Source: a virus
DNA: 31,869 nt
IMG/VR virus record: IMGVR_UViG_3300022591_000042
Location: 1 to 31,869 of that record
Direction: 5' to 3' (one strand)
Made by a program: the position numbers and the translations under genes. The notes under the pieces are model-generated. The model made no database searches. It saw nothing but the letters and a program-made list of their open reading frames with translations, and was not told the DNA's origin. Below are positions 1-7,439 of the stretch, in pieces. How positions within the stretch are numbered: the stretch's first letter is position 1; every line of letters starts with the position of its first letter.

Positions 1-495
1 TTTCATATACAAGGTAATACGTCAAGTACTTATAAATATGGTTTATTTTATAATGATGAATTAGTTAGTTTAATGACGTTTAGTAAAAAACGAGTTGGTA
101 TCGGTGAAAAAACAACAGACGCTGAGGGAAAATTTGAATTGGTTAGATATGCGTCATCTAAGCATGTAGTTGGTGGCGCAAGTAGATTATTAACACATTT
201 TATTAGGAATCACTTTACTAAATTAATTTATTCATATTCTGATAATGAATGGAGTGATGGAAATTTATATTCAGTTTTGGGCTTTGAATTACTTAGAGAA
301 AATAAACCAAGTTACTGGTATTATAAACCAAATAATAAAAAAATGAATCATCGTTATACATATAGTAAACAAAAATTACGTGATAAAGGCTTTGATGTTA
401 CTGAAACAGAAAAAAATATTACAAAATATGATTTAGGATTATTGAAAATTTGGGACTGTGGCAAAAAAACGTGGGTATTAAAAGTCGATAAATAA
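1..495 (+). CDS. C-terminal part of a GNAT-like / homing-endonuclease-associated protein (5' end outside window)
   Basis: The frame is open from base 1 (it reads FHIQGN...), so the gene begins upstream; the internal ATG at 73 is probably not the start. Visible signatures are YGLFYNDELVSLMTFSK, a VGGASRLLTHFIR helix, YSYSDNEWSDGNLYSVLGF, a PSYWYYK segment and a terminal KIWDCGKKTWVL. From family knowledge, this order (ELVSxMTFxK, GGASxLLxxF, SYxDxRWSxGxLYxxLGF, IWDCGxxxxxL) is the GNAT-like C-terminal domain found in many phage homing-endonuclease-like proteins, after an N-terminal nuclease or zinc-ribbon part. That N-terminal part cannot be seen here, so nuclease activity is inference. It could equally be a free-standing Mom-like or acetyltransferase-like protein. 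The next gene starts 4 bases after the stop codon, so the two are probably co-transcribed. Confidence 0.62.
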   Translation, partial: FHIQGNTSSTYKYGLFYNDELVSLMTFSKKRVGIGEKTTDAEGKFELVRYASSKHVVGGASRLLTHFIRNHFTKLIYSYSDNEWSDGNLYSVLGFELLRENKPSYWYYKPNNKKMNHRYTYSKQKLRDKGFDVTETEKNITKYDLGLLKIWDCGKKTWVLKVDK

Positions 496-499
496 GTAT

Positions 500-1066
500 A
501 TGATAATTACAACAAATTTTTACTCTCCAACTAACATATATCAAGTTTCAGAAGACGGAACAATTGATTGGAATAATATTCAAAAAGTTGCAGAACGTGA
601 ATCATATGCCACTACTATTTCTCCGTTGCATACTATTTCTGGATTATGGCAAGAACGTTATAGAACACATACTAGTCAAATATGGGCAACCAATTTCAAT
701 TTTACTCCAACTGGAACGATATTAAATGGTATAGAACTATCTTTATCTATGATGAGATTATCAAGAATTGAAGATTTAGTAATACAGTTATGTCTAAACG
801 GGGAATTAATTGGGTTAAATAAAGCTTCGGATGTTCCGCCAGATATTGCCAATATGTATACTGCAGATACTGGTATTATTTTAGAACCCCCAAGTGATGT
901 CTCAATATATGGATCAACAGATGATTTATGGGGAACTAATTTGACAATTAATGATATACAAGATCCAAGCTTTGGTGTTGTAGTTTCGTTGCAGTCGCAT
1001 CCTACTATACCACATAGAGATATTGGATATATTGACCAAATATCTCTCCGTGTAAGTTTTATTTAA
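500..1066 (+). CDS. Unknown beta-rich phage protein, possible virion component
   Basis: This is a 188-residue protein that I do not recognise as a named family. It has no signal peptide or membrane segment. Residues about 55-188 read as alternating beta strands with hydrophobic and Thr/Ser-rich stretches, and end in a DLWGTNLTINDIQDPSFGVV segment followed by a DQISLRVSF strand. The pattern 'LWG..LT..DI.d..FGV.v...' ending in a D.I.L.V strand recurs in jelly-roll-like modules of phage structural proteins, so a capsid- or tail-associated beta-sandwich is plausible but unproven. It starts 4 bases after the upstream stop. Its stop codon overlaps the stop of the convergent transglycosylase gene by 3 bases. 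No clear Shine-Dalgarno sequence precedes the ATG, so translation may be coupled to the upstream gene. Confidence 0.6.
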   Translation: MIITTNFYSPTNIYQVSEDGTIDWNNIQKVAERESYATTISPLHTISGLWQERYRTHTSQIWATNFNFTPTGTILNGIELSLSMMRLSRIEDLVIQLCLNGELIGLNKASDVPPDIANMYTADTGIILEPPSDVSIYGSTDDLWGTNLTINDIQDPSFGVVVSLQSHPTIPHRDIGYIDQISLRVSFI

Positions 1067-1680
1067 GCAATTCTATCTACTTTATTTCCTAGATCAGCAA
1101 CCGTTATTTTATTATCATGATTTGCATCAAGGACTTTATTTTGATCATACACTTTATTTCCTTTTGTGCTTATAACATGATCGCCAGGTTGGCCCATTGC
1201 TTTGGGATAGAAAACTGCAGCATATAAATCACGTCTACTCATACCTGGTTTTACACCAGCATTTTTAAAATACTTATACACGTAGTCTAGTTGGTCCACT
1301 GCTGACATTCTTCTAAGATCTTCAACTGTTGTACCCAATCTTCTGGCTGTTGCTGGCATAAATTGAATCAATCCTGTTGCATTTGATATAGGATTTACTG
1401 CATCAGGTCTTATACCTGATTCTAGTTTCATTATTGCCAAAATATCGTTAGCATTAACGCCAAGAGCTGAAGCAATCTTGATTAATTTTTTATTAAAATC
1501 TGGATCTTGGATAGATTTAACATCGACTGGTGCAGACGAAATAGACTGTGGCGTGTCATCGTTGGTATCACTGGTATCAGCTGTTGGTTTAACACCAAGT
1601 AGTTGATTTACTAAACCACCCATGTCAACTGCATTTGTCATCCCTGTATTAATATCTTCATTAAATTCGCTAAAACGCAT
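1063..1680 (-). CDS. Lytic transglycosylase (SLT fold) with C-terminal EF-hand loop
   Basis: This 205-residue protein would cleave peptidoglycan glycan strands. Residues 60-155 form a goose-type/SLT transglycosylase domain: MKLESG holds the expected catalytic Glu87, followed by NPISNATGLIQFMPATARRLG, where the G-L-I-Q-F motif (103-107) and MPATA are diagnostic. Residues 1-58 are a Gly/Thr/Ser/Asp-rich linker with no signal peptide, which argues for a virion-borne or holin-dependent enzyme. Residues 185-196 (DANHDNKITVAD) fit a canonical calcium-binding EF-hand loop, with D at 1, N at 3, D at 5, I at 8 and D at 12. The gene is alone on the minus strand here. An AAGGGG ribosome-binding site lies 9 bases before the ATG, and a late-promoter-like AATAAATACT lies just upstream of that. 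Confidence 0.85.
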   Translation of the reverse strand: MRFSEFNEDINTGMTNAVDMGGLVNQLLGVKPTADTSDTNDDTPQSISSAPVDVKSIQDPDFNKKLIKIASALGVNANDILAIMKLESGIRPDAVNPISNATGLIQFMPATARRLGTTVEDLRRMSAVDQLDYVYKYFKNAGVKPGMSRRDLYAAVFYPKAMGQPGDHVISTKGNKVYDQNKVLDANHDNKITVADLGNKVDRIA

Positions 1681-1705
1681 AGTTTATAACCCCTTTATAT
1701 TATAA

Positions 1706-1715
1706 AGTATTTATT
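1706..1715 (-). promoter_or_regulatory. Late-promoter-like element for the transglycosylase gene
   Basis: Read on the minus strand the site is AATAAATACT. It is one base away from the GATAAATACT element that recurs at three plus-strand gene starts in this window, and it resembles the T4 late promoter core TATAAATA. Transcription starting a few bases downstream would give a leader of about 20 bases that contains the AAGGGG ribosome-binding site. The role is inferred from motif recurrence and position. Confidence 0.5.
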
Positions 1716-1755
1716 AAAATAATAAGCATGGTGCAGTTTCATTGCAGGTATTATT

Positions 1756-1765
1756 GATAAATACT
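1756..1765 (+). promoter_or_regulatory. Late-promoter-like element GATAAATACT upstream of the 1845 gene
   Basis: The exact ten bases recur ahead of the sheath gene (27412-27421) and the last gene (31470-31479). The site is T4-late-like, with GATAAATA in place of TATAAATA. It lies about 80 bases before the ATG at 1845 and opens the long fibre gene series. It overlaps the 5' arm of the inverted repeat at 1764-1773. Confidence 0.6.
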
Positions 1766-1822
1766 ATATCATAAAGTGCCGAAGGATTCGGACTTATGCA
1801 GCACCCACTGCGTATGATATAG
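1764..1822 (+). promoter_or_regulatory. Structured leader: three-way-junction-like inverted repeats
   Basis: Three nested or adjacent helices can be drawn from the bases. The outer helix is ten perfect pairs, 1764-1773 (CTATATCATA) with 1813-1822 (TATGATATAG). The first inner hairpin is AAGT-g-CCGAA (1774-1783) with TTCGGACTT (1787-1795), nine pairs with one bulged G and a three-base loop. The second is GCAG (1798-1801) with CTGC (1808-1811) around a CACCCA loop. The ribosome-binding site AGGAG (1833-1837) and ATG (1845) follow directly. If transcription starts about 6-8 bases after the GATAAATA core, most of the outer 5' arm would be missing from that transcript, so the outer helix may need an upstream start or act in DNA. 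I could not match it to a known riboswitch or ribozyme. Confidence 0.5.
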
Positions 1823-1844
1823 AATATCATTTAGGAGAAAAATC

Positions 1845-2846
1845 ATGGGAAGACCTTTAAATAAAAAATATTTTGGTAACCGTAATATAGGTTCAGCAAA
1901 CACAACTACTGATAACGGCATAGGTGGTCAAGTATTATCAGCTGTTACTGTAACAACTAATAACTCGACTGGTTATACAAGCGGTTCAGCAGTTACTTTT
2001 TCAGCACCTACTTTACCAAGAGGAGTTACTGCAACTGGTTCTGTAGTAACATTTGGTGCAGCTGGTGCTGGTGCATTAACTGATAAAACAACTTATACTC
2101 GTACTGGTACCAGTGTTGCTGCTACAGGTACATACACTGGTGTTGTTCAAAAAGGTGGAACTAATGGTGGAACTGGTGCAGTCTTTACAATTGTTAAAAG
2201 CACTTCTGCTACAACATATGCAGCACCAACCGTAACTGTTACTACTCCAGGTAGTGGATATACTATCGGAAGTACTATTGTAATTGATGGATCGTTATTA
2301 GGTGGTGTCACAACTACAAATGATTTAACGTTAACGGTCGCGGGTTTTGTTGCTGGAACCGGTACAATTCAAAGTATACTTATTACTAATAGCGGTTCTG
2401 GATATGAATCAGCGCCAACTTTTACTATTGCAAACCCAGGCACAATAGGTTTAACAACATTAACTTCAGTGTTAAGTACAAATACTGGTATTGTAGGTAC
2501 TGCATCGAGTCAAGAACCAGCAATCAAAGCTTCTGCGTTTACTGTAGCTAATAATCAAACTGCTGATATTAATAAACAAGTTAGTGGTCGTCGTTACAAT
2601 GTAACAACTGCTGAAGGAACTGCAATATGTAAACTAGTAACTGCTACGCCTGCAGCTATTGGAGAAATGACTATTATTGCAACTGATAGTAGTAGTAATA
2701 CTTATTATGTAACAAAGTTAACAAATCATAGAGCAACATTAACACCACTTACAGGTTCATCTCATGAGTTTGTAGCTGGTTCAGCTACTAGATGGACATT
2801 TGGTTCTGCTTCATTCGGTGAATCAGTAACAATTCAAAACGCATAA
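1845..2846 (+). CDS. Putative virion protein with SGxGY modules, first gene of the fibre block
   Basis: This 333-residue protein is rich in Thr, Ser, Gly and Val, as expected for a beta-structured virion protein. It begins MGRPLNKKYFGNRNIG, a basic start I associate with conserved but unnamed structural proteins of aquatic T4-like phages. Two glycine-rich motifs, GSGYTIGSTIVI (about residue 137) and SGSGYESAPTFTI (about residue 183), match motifs in the 11014-14937 fibre protein. The C-terminal third, from about residue 246 (QVSGRRYNVTTAEGTAICKL), looks like a separate compact domain. A good AGGAG lies 7 bases before the ATG. Its place directly behind a late promoter and structured leader suggests high late expression. 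It could be a decoration, whisker or fibre-attachment protein; the exact role is unknown. Confidence 0.6.
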   Translation: MGRPLNKKYFGNRNIGSANTTTDNGIGGQVLSAVTVTTNNSTGYTSGSAVTFSAPTLPRGVTATGSVVTFGAAGAGALTDKTTYTRTGTSVAATGTYTGVVQKGGTNGGTGAVFTIVKSTSATTYAAPTVTVTTPGSGYTIGSTIVIDGSLLGGVTTTNDLTLTVAGFVAGTGTIQSILITNSGSGYESAPTFTIANPGTIGLTTLTSVLSTNTGIVGTASSQEPAIKASAFTVANNQTADINKQVSGRRYNVTTAEGTAICKLVTATPAAIGEMTIIATDSSSNTYYVTKLTNHRATLTPLTGSSHEFVAGSATRWTFGSASFGESVTIQNA

Positions 2847-2857
2847 TTAAGATTATT

Positions 2858-2891
2858 GAGGGGATGTAAGTCCCCTCCCTATACTGAGGGG
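2858..2891 (+). promoter_or_regulatory. Two mutually exclusive hairpins over the ribosome-binding site of the 2897 gene
   Basis: GAGGGGA (2858-2864) can pair with TCCCCTC (2871-2877) across a six-base loop. The same CCCCTC (2872-2877) can instead pair with GAGGGG (2886-2891), which is the likely ribosome-binding site, 5 bases before the ATG at 2897. Only one of the pairings can form at a time. There is no T-run, so this is not a typical intrinsic terminator. A translational switch is inference. Confidence 0.5.
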
Positions 2892-2896
2892 TATAC

Positions 2897-5800
2897 ATGT
2901 CACGAGTTTTAAAAATTAACCAAGGTGATTATACACTACAGGTTGATGATACAGGTTCTATAATATTTGATACAGTTAGTGCGCAAACTACAGGCGATCT
3001 TGCTGTTGGTAAGGATTTAGATGTAAAAGGCAACATACACGTTACTGGTGTAGCATATGGTACTGCTCCAGTTGTTACAAACATATTGTACGTAACAATG
3101 GATGGTAAAGATACAAATGATGGATCATCACAAGATTCGTCACGTGCATGTCGGACCATTGGTGGTGCATTAAAATCACCTTTGTATACACCAGGAACAT
3201 CTATAAAAGTTGCAGCAGGCCATTACTTAGAGCAAAATCCTCTTGTTATAAAACCATACACATCAGTTATCGGTAGTGACTTACGTACAACATCAATAGA
3301 ACCAATTAATAAAACACAAGATTTATTTCATGTATCCAGCTCATGTTATTTGGCGCAGATGCAATTTATAAATGGTCGTAGTGGTATTGTAGATCCGTTT
3401 ATAGATCGCGGCGCATATGCTGTAACATTTCCAGTGTTTGAAAAAGTTGATTGTTATAAATCACCATATATTCAAAACTGTACAAATCAATCTGGTCCTT
3501 GGTTATATGATGGTACAATGTTCATACCTAACCAAACTGTTCAAATTCCTAAAGCAGTAGCTACTACAACATTTGGAGAAGGAGAATCAATTATAACAGT
3601 TGATGTTAGTGAAGGAACAATTGAAGAAGGCATGTCAATTAATACTGCACCGCAAAATATTGGTTTCTTTTCTGCTAGAACATTAATTTTATCAAATATA
3701 ACATTTATACAAGAACAAATTATTGAATATATCGCAGACACATATCCTTCTTTTATATATTCAACTGAAAAATGTAGTCGTGATATATCAATTATTTTAA
3801 AAAATATAATGTATGATGTTACTTTTGGTGGAAATTCTAAATCTGTTGAAGCTGGATTGGCATATTGGAATGGTGTGAGTAGCTTTATATCTGGCGAAAC
3901 TACTGAGACCACTGCTGCATTAACCCGTATAAACGGGTTGGCAGCTGCAATTATAAACAATGCAGATCCATCATTTACTGTTTATAATCTTTCTGCAACT
4001 CAATATAAAAATATTAATTTAGTTGGTGGTTCTATTGCAACTACATCAATTGCTGATAAAATTAATATAATAAAAACTATTATAGCAGATCAATCAAACG
4101 CTCCAGTTGTTTATTATAGTACTGGTGCAGAACCTGGTTTGGTATCCGCGGAGGAATTATTATTACATAATAAATCATTTATACAAGCTGAATTACTTGC
4201 ATGGATTGATTATTCGTACTCGGCATATGGATACGATGTGGCAAAATGTGAAAGAGATGTTGGATTTATAATTGATGCGATTATCTATGACATGATTTTT
4301 TCGTCTAATTTTAATTCAATAATTGCTGGGAGAGCATATTACCGAGCAGCAGCATCTTTTGCAATTACAAATGAAAAAACGCAAACAATTGCAGCATTAA
4401 CGTATCTAACATCATTAATAATTCCGTTAATACACCAAAATCCAACTGCGGTCGCATCTGTAACCTCAAATATGGCATTGATTAAAGATATAATTCAGTA
4501 TGGTATTCAAAATATACCGGCATTTGCCATTACAACACCAACAGGCAAAGATACTGGGTTTACTTATGCAAGGGACTTAATAGCAGCAAATACTAATTTT
4601 ATTAAAGCGGAAGTGATTGAGTACATACGACAAAATCATTTATCATTATATAATAGTATTGACAGGGATATATGCAGTCGTGATGTTGGGTATATTCTTG
4701 ATGCTTTATTTTATGATTTGACTTACGGCGGTAATCTTCAATCAATAATTGCAGGAGAAGCATATTTTTCTTATACAACATTGCAGATAGCGCAGAATGA
4801 AGTAACTGCAATATTAGCAGTATTTGAATTGATCGGTGATATTGTATGGAAACTAAATCAAGATTATTATATTCCATTACAGATGGTTGTTCCACAAGTT
4901 ACTAATACTCAAGGATCGTTAGAAGCTGCAAACGAGGCTCGTAAATTAATTAATGATATACGCGCAATTATTGATAATAAATATAAACCAATCAAAGTTG
5001 TACCAGCTGATACTGCATGGGTCGATGCGAATTTATTAAAAATGAAAAAAATATTAACTGCTTCAGTTAATAAATTAAAAGTACAAGTTACTGATCACAT
5101 AAGCACTACACAATTTAGCTATAATGTAACTTCATGTAGACGTGACATCGGATTAATTATTGATGCTGTTTCTGGTGATGCGTTATTAGGTGGGAATTCT
5201 AAATCAATAGACACTGGTTTAGCATACTATTTTGGTGACAAATTAGTAGTTAGTGTTGACGAAGTTCCTAAAATTGTTGGAACATTGGGAAGACTTAAAA
5301 ATATTATTGAACCGATTTTAAGAAATGAATTAATTACTAAAACATATCGCAATAGTGCTGATCAAATACAAGATATTTCATTGGAAAATGGTTATATAGC
5401 AACTCCAGCAATTAAACGAAATATAGATATTATAATAAATCTTATAGAAAATGGTAGATATGCTGTTCCGTTAAGATACGCTGGAACTGCATTATTTTCT
5501 GCAACTGGATTAAGTGCTGATGATGTAAGAATTGCTCCAACGGTTATTAATAAAAAAGCAATACCAGGATCTTCTACTCTTTTTGAAATTGAATTATCTG
5601 CACCAACTGTTGGAATAGGTAATAATTCTTCATTATATTTTGGTGAAACATCGAGTTATCCAATAGATGAAACACTAATTCCTTCATTATTTTCTGATAG
5701 ATGGGCTAGTAGAAAATTAGATCCATGGGGCGCAATGGGTGGAGCATTGATTGACGGGAATTCAGTAACTGACGTGTCACCAATTAAATCATTTGTGTTT

Positions 5801-7426
5801 GATGCATATACACAGGTTAACCAAGGTGGTAGAGGAGTTCGAGTTACTAATAATGGTTATTGTCAGTTGGTATCAGTTTTTACAATTTTTAGCTCTATAG
5901 CGGTCCAAGCCGATAGAGGTGGTATTGCATCAGTAACTAACTCTAATGCTAACTTTGGTGAATATTGTATGATTGCTAAAGGGTATGGGGTTAACGAATT
6001 TTCTGGCACTGTTTATAACCCACCAATTTTACCATTATATCCAAAAGGATATTACCCAAATGATGCAAATGTTGAGATTTTCGTTCCAGATGCAGTTTAT
6101 CGTCCTCATATTGCGTTAATCATGGAAGTAGAACCACCACTTACTTATAGAAATGCACAAGCTCTACCAGGTTTTATTTCTACATATACCACATTTTCAA
6201 CTATAACAGTAGGCACTTTAGTTTTAACTGATATTGATGTTACTGATATGTATATAGGTCAGAAAGTTTATATTCGAGATATATATGGACGCTTTGAAGA
6301 CCCTATATCTAATATACGATATATTCCTGAAGGCACAACAGTAATTGATGTCGGACCACATGCTTTATATTTAAGTAAGCCTATTGGTGTTACTGCTGGA
6401 AATCCACAAATTACAACATTTTTTACTTTATTTACATCTGGAAATGCGTATTATCAAGTATTATCTAGCACGTTGCAATTGGCTGCTGCAGAACCACAAC
6501 CTAGACTTAGATCCGATAAAACTACTATTGACAATTATTCAAATGTATTACCGGTTGAACAGCGAACAATTCATGTTGAATCATTGAATTTATTAAAATC
6601 TATGATGGTAAGTGTAGCAACCAATACAATTATCGTATCACCATACCAAACTAACGTTACTCAAATAACATATCTAATAGCATATCCAAATGGAAGTATT
6701 GCGGTTGATAGGTTAAACGAGCTAAATACTATTATAATAGACGGTATGACGTTTGCAGATGTAGAACATATGGTAGGTGATACTGTCATGATTGGTGCAA
6801 CACCACATACTATAACCATAACTAAAAAAGGTACTTCTGGTGAAGGATATGGAGATGCTGCAAATATCATTGATAATAACGTTGAATTTTTAGTTGAAGA
6901 AATAACTGCATTTTTAACTCTTACATACCCAGCATTGGTTTATAATAAAACTAAGTGCCGCAGAGATGTTAGGTTAATCTGCAAAAACATAGGTTTAGAT
7001 TTGAGGTCAGGTGGAAATTATAATTCAGTATTTTCCGGCCTGTCATATTGGTTTAGACCTGGCACTTATCATGTTGTTTCTCTAGAAAACCAAGTACGTG
7101 ATTTTGATTTATTCCCAGACGGTGCACTTGTAAACTTCTACCAACGTAGTTATATAACTGCTTCTGGGTATTTATTTGAGTATATTGGAGCAGGAACTAA
7201 CTATGGCGCATTGCCACAGATTGGTAGGGCAGATCCAATACAAGCAAACGAAGTAAACATGCTATCTGGTGGAAAAGTATTTTTCACATCAATTGATCAG
7301 AATGGTGACTTTAGGGTTGGCCCAGGACTATTAATAAGCCAAGCAAATGGAACATTAAGTGGTAGAGCATTTCAAAAAAGTTTATTTGCAGAAATGACAC
7401 CATTTATATTAGCAATTGAAGGATAA
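2897..7426 (+). CDS. Giant tail fibre: beta-helix scaffold carrying five CxRD helical modules
   Basis: This 1509-residue protein is a probable receptor-binding or long fibre subunit. Residues about 60-215 look like a pectate-lyase-type right-handed beta-helix start (LYVTMDGKDTNDGS, then KPYTSVIGSDLRTTSIEP, then GPWLYDGTMFIP). The helix pattern resumes near residue 941 (DPWGAMGGALIDGNS through EYCMIAKGYG). Between them lie four helical modules of about 150 residues, each with a C-x-R-D helix, at Cys293, 451, 593 and 747. A fifth is at 1354. A terminal module with EYIGAGTNYGALP (about 1427) and SIDQNGDFRVG matches the 11014-14937 protein. Its ribosome-binding site is the GAGGGG involved in the alternative hairpins. 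The fibre role is inferred from family resemblance; receptor and partner are unknown. Confidence 0.8.
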   Translation: MSRVLKINQGDYTLQVDDTGSIIFDTVSAQTTGDLAVGKDLDVKGNIHVTGVAYGTAPVVTNILYVTMDGKDTNDGSSQDSSRACRTIGGALKSPLYTPGTSIKVAAGHYLEQNPLVIKPYTSVIGSDLRTTSIEPINKTQDLFHVSSSCYLAQMQFINGRSGIVDPFIDRGAYAVTFPVFEKVDCYKSPYIQNCTNQSGPWLYDGTMFIPNQTVQIPKAVATTTFGEGESIITVDVSEGTIEEGMSINTAPQNIGFFSARTLILSNITFIQEQIIEYIADTYPSFIYSTEKCSRDISIILKNIMYDVTFGGNSKSVEAGLAYWNGVSSFISGETTETTAALTRINGLAAAIINNADPSFTVYNLSATQYKNINLVGGSIATTSIADKINIIKTIIADQSNAPVVYYSTGAEPGLVSAEELLLHNKSFIQAELLAWIDYSYSAYGYDVAKCERDVGFIIDAIIYDMIFSSNFNSIIAGRAYYRAAASFAITNEKTQTIAALTYLTSLIIPLIHQNPTAVASVTSNMALIKDIIQYGIQNIPAFAITTPTGKDTGFTYARDLIAANTNFIKAEVIEYIRQNHLSLYNSIDRDICSRDVGYILDALFYDLTYGGNLQSIIAGEAYFSYTTLQIAQNEVTAILAVFELIGDIVWKLNQDYYIPLQMVVPQVTNTQGSLEAANEARKLINDIRAIIDNKYKPIKVVPADTAWVDANLLKMKKILTASVNKLKVQVTDHISTTQFSYNVTSCRRDIGLIIDAVSGDALLGGNSKSIDTGLAYYFGDKLVVSVDEVPKIVGTLGRLKNIIEPILRNELITKTYRNSADQIQDISLENGYIATPAIKRNIDIIINLIENGRYAVPLRYAGTALFSATGLSADDVRIAPTVINKKAIPGSSTLFEIELSAPTVGIGNNSSLYFGETSSYPIDETLIPSLFSDRWASRKLDPWGAMGGALIDGNSVTDVSPIKSFVFDAYTQVNQGGRGVRVTNNGYCQLVSVFTIFSSIAVQADRGGIASVTNSNANFGEYCMIAKGYGVNEFSGTVYNPPILPLYPKGYYPNDANVEIFVPDAVYRPHIALIMEVEPPLTYRNAQALPGFISTYTTFSTITVGTLVLTDIDVTDMYIGQKVYIRDIYGRFEDPISNIRYIPEGTTVIDVGPHALYLSKPIGVTAGNPQITTFFTLFTSGNAYYQVLSSTLQLAAAEPQPRLRSDKTTIDNYSNVLPVEQRTIHVESLNLLKSMMVSVATNTIIVSPYQTNVTQITYLIAYPNGSIAVDRLNELNTIIIDGMTFADVEHMVGDTVMIGATPHTITITKKGTSGEGYGDAANIIDNNVEFLVEEITAFLTLTYPALVYNKTKCRRDVRLICKNIGLDLRSGGNYNSVFSGLSYWFRPGTYHVVSLENQVRDFDLFPDGALVNFYQRSYITASGYLFEYIGAGTNYGALPQIGRADPIQANEVNMLSGGKVFFTSIDQNGDFRVGPGLLISQANGTLSGRAFQKSLFAEMTPFILAIEG

Positions 7427-7439
7427 AAGGAATTAAAAC

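Noticed and set aside
1-11. TTTCATATACA at 1-11 is repeated at 27421-27431 beside the sheath promoter
   Set aside because: Eleven bases in AT-rich DNA; the first copy is coding sequence, and nothing else around the two sites matches.
31-38. TATAAATA inside the first coding region
   Set aside because: It lies inside an open frame coding for a conserved protein, far from any gene start; AT-rich DNA gives such matches by chance.
487-494. GATAAATA just before the ATG at 500
   Set aside because: It resembles the late promoter core, but it spans the stop codon of the preceding gene and lies 5 bases from the ATG, so any transcript would start at or after the start codon.
1648-1680. Capsid-targeting signal (MRFSEFNE) at the transglycosylase N-terminus, like T4 internal head proteins
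   Set aside because: It shares only a Met-basic start and E-F spacing, and I saw no prohead-protease cleavage site after it.
1774-1811. Self-cleaving ribozyme in the 1845 leader
   Set aside because: I looked for the hammerhead CUGANGA/GAAA core and for twister- or pistol-like cores and saw none; only the helices are supported.
6384-6587. Small plus-strand frame inside the 1509-residue fibre
   Set aside because: It is out of frame with a conserved long gene and has no start signal or recognisable protein.
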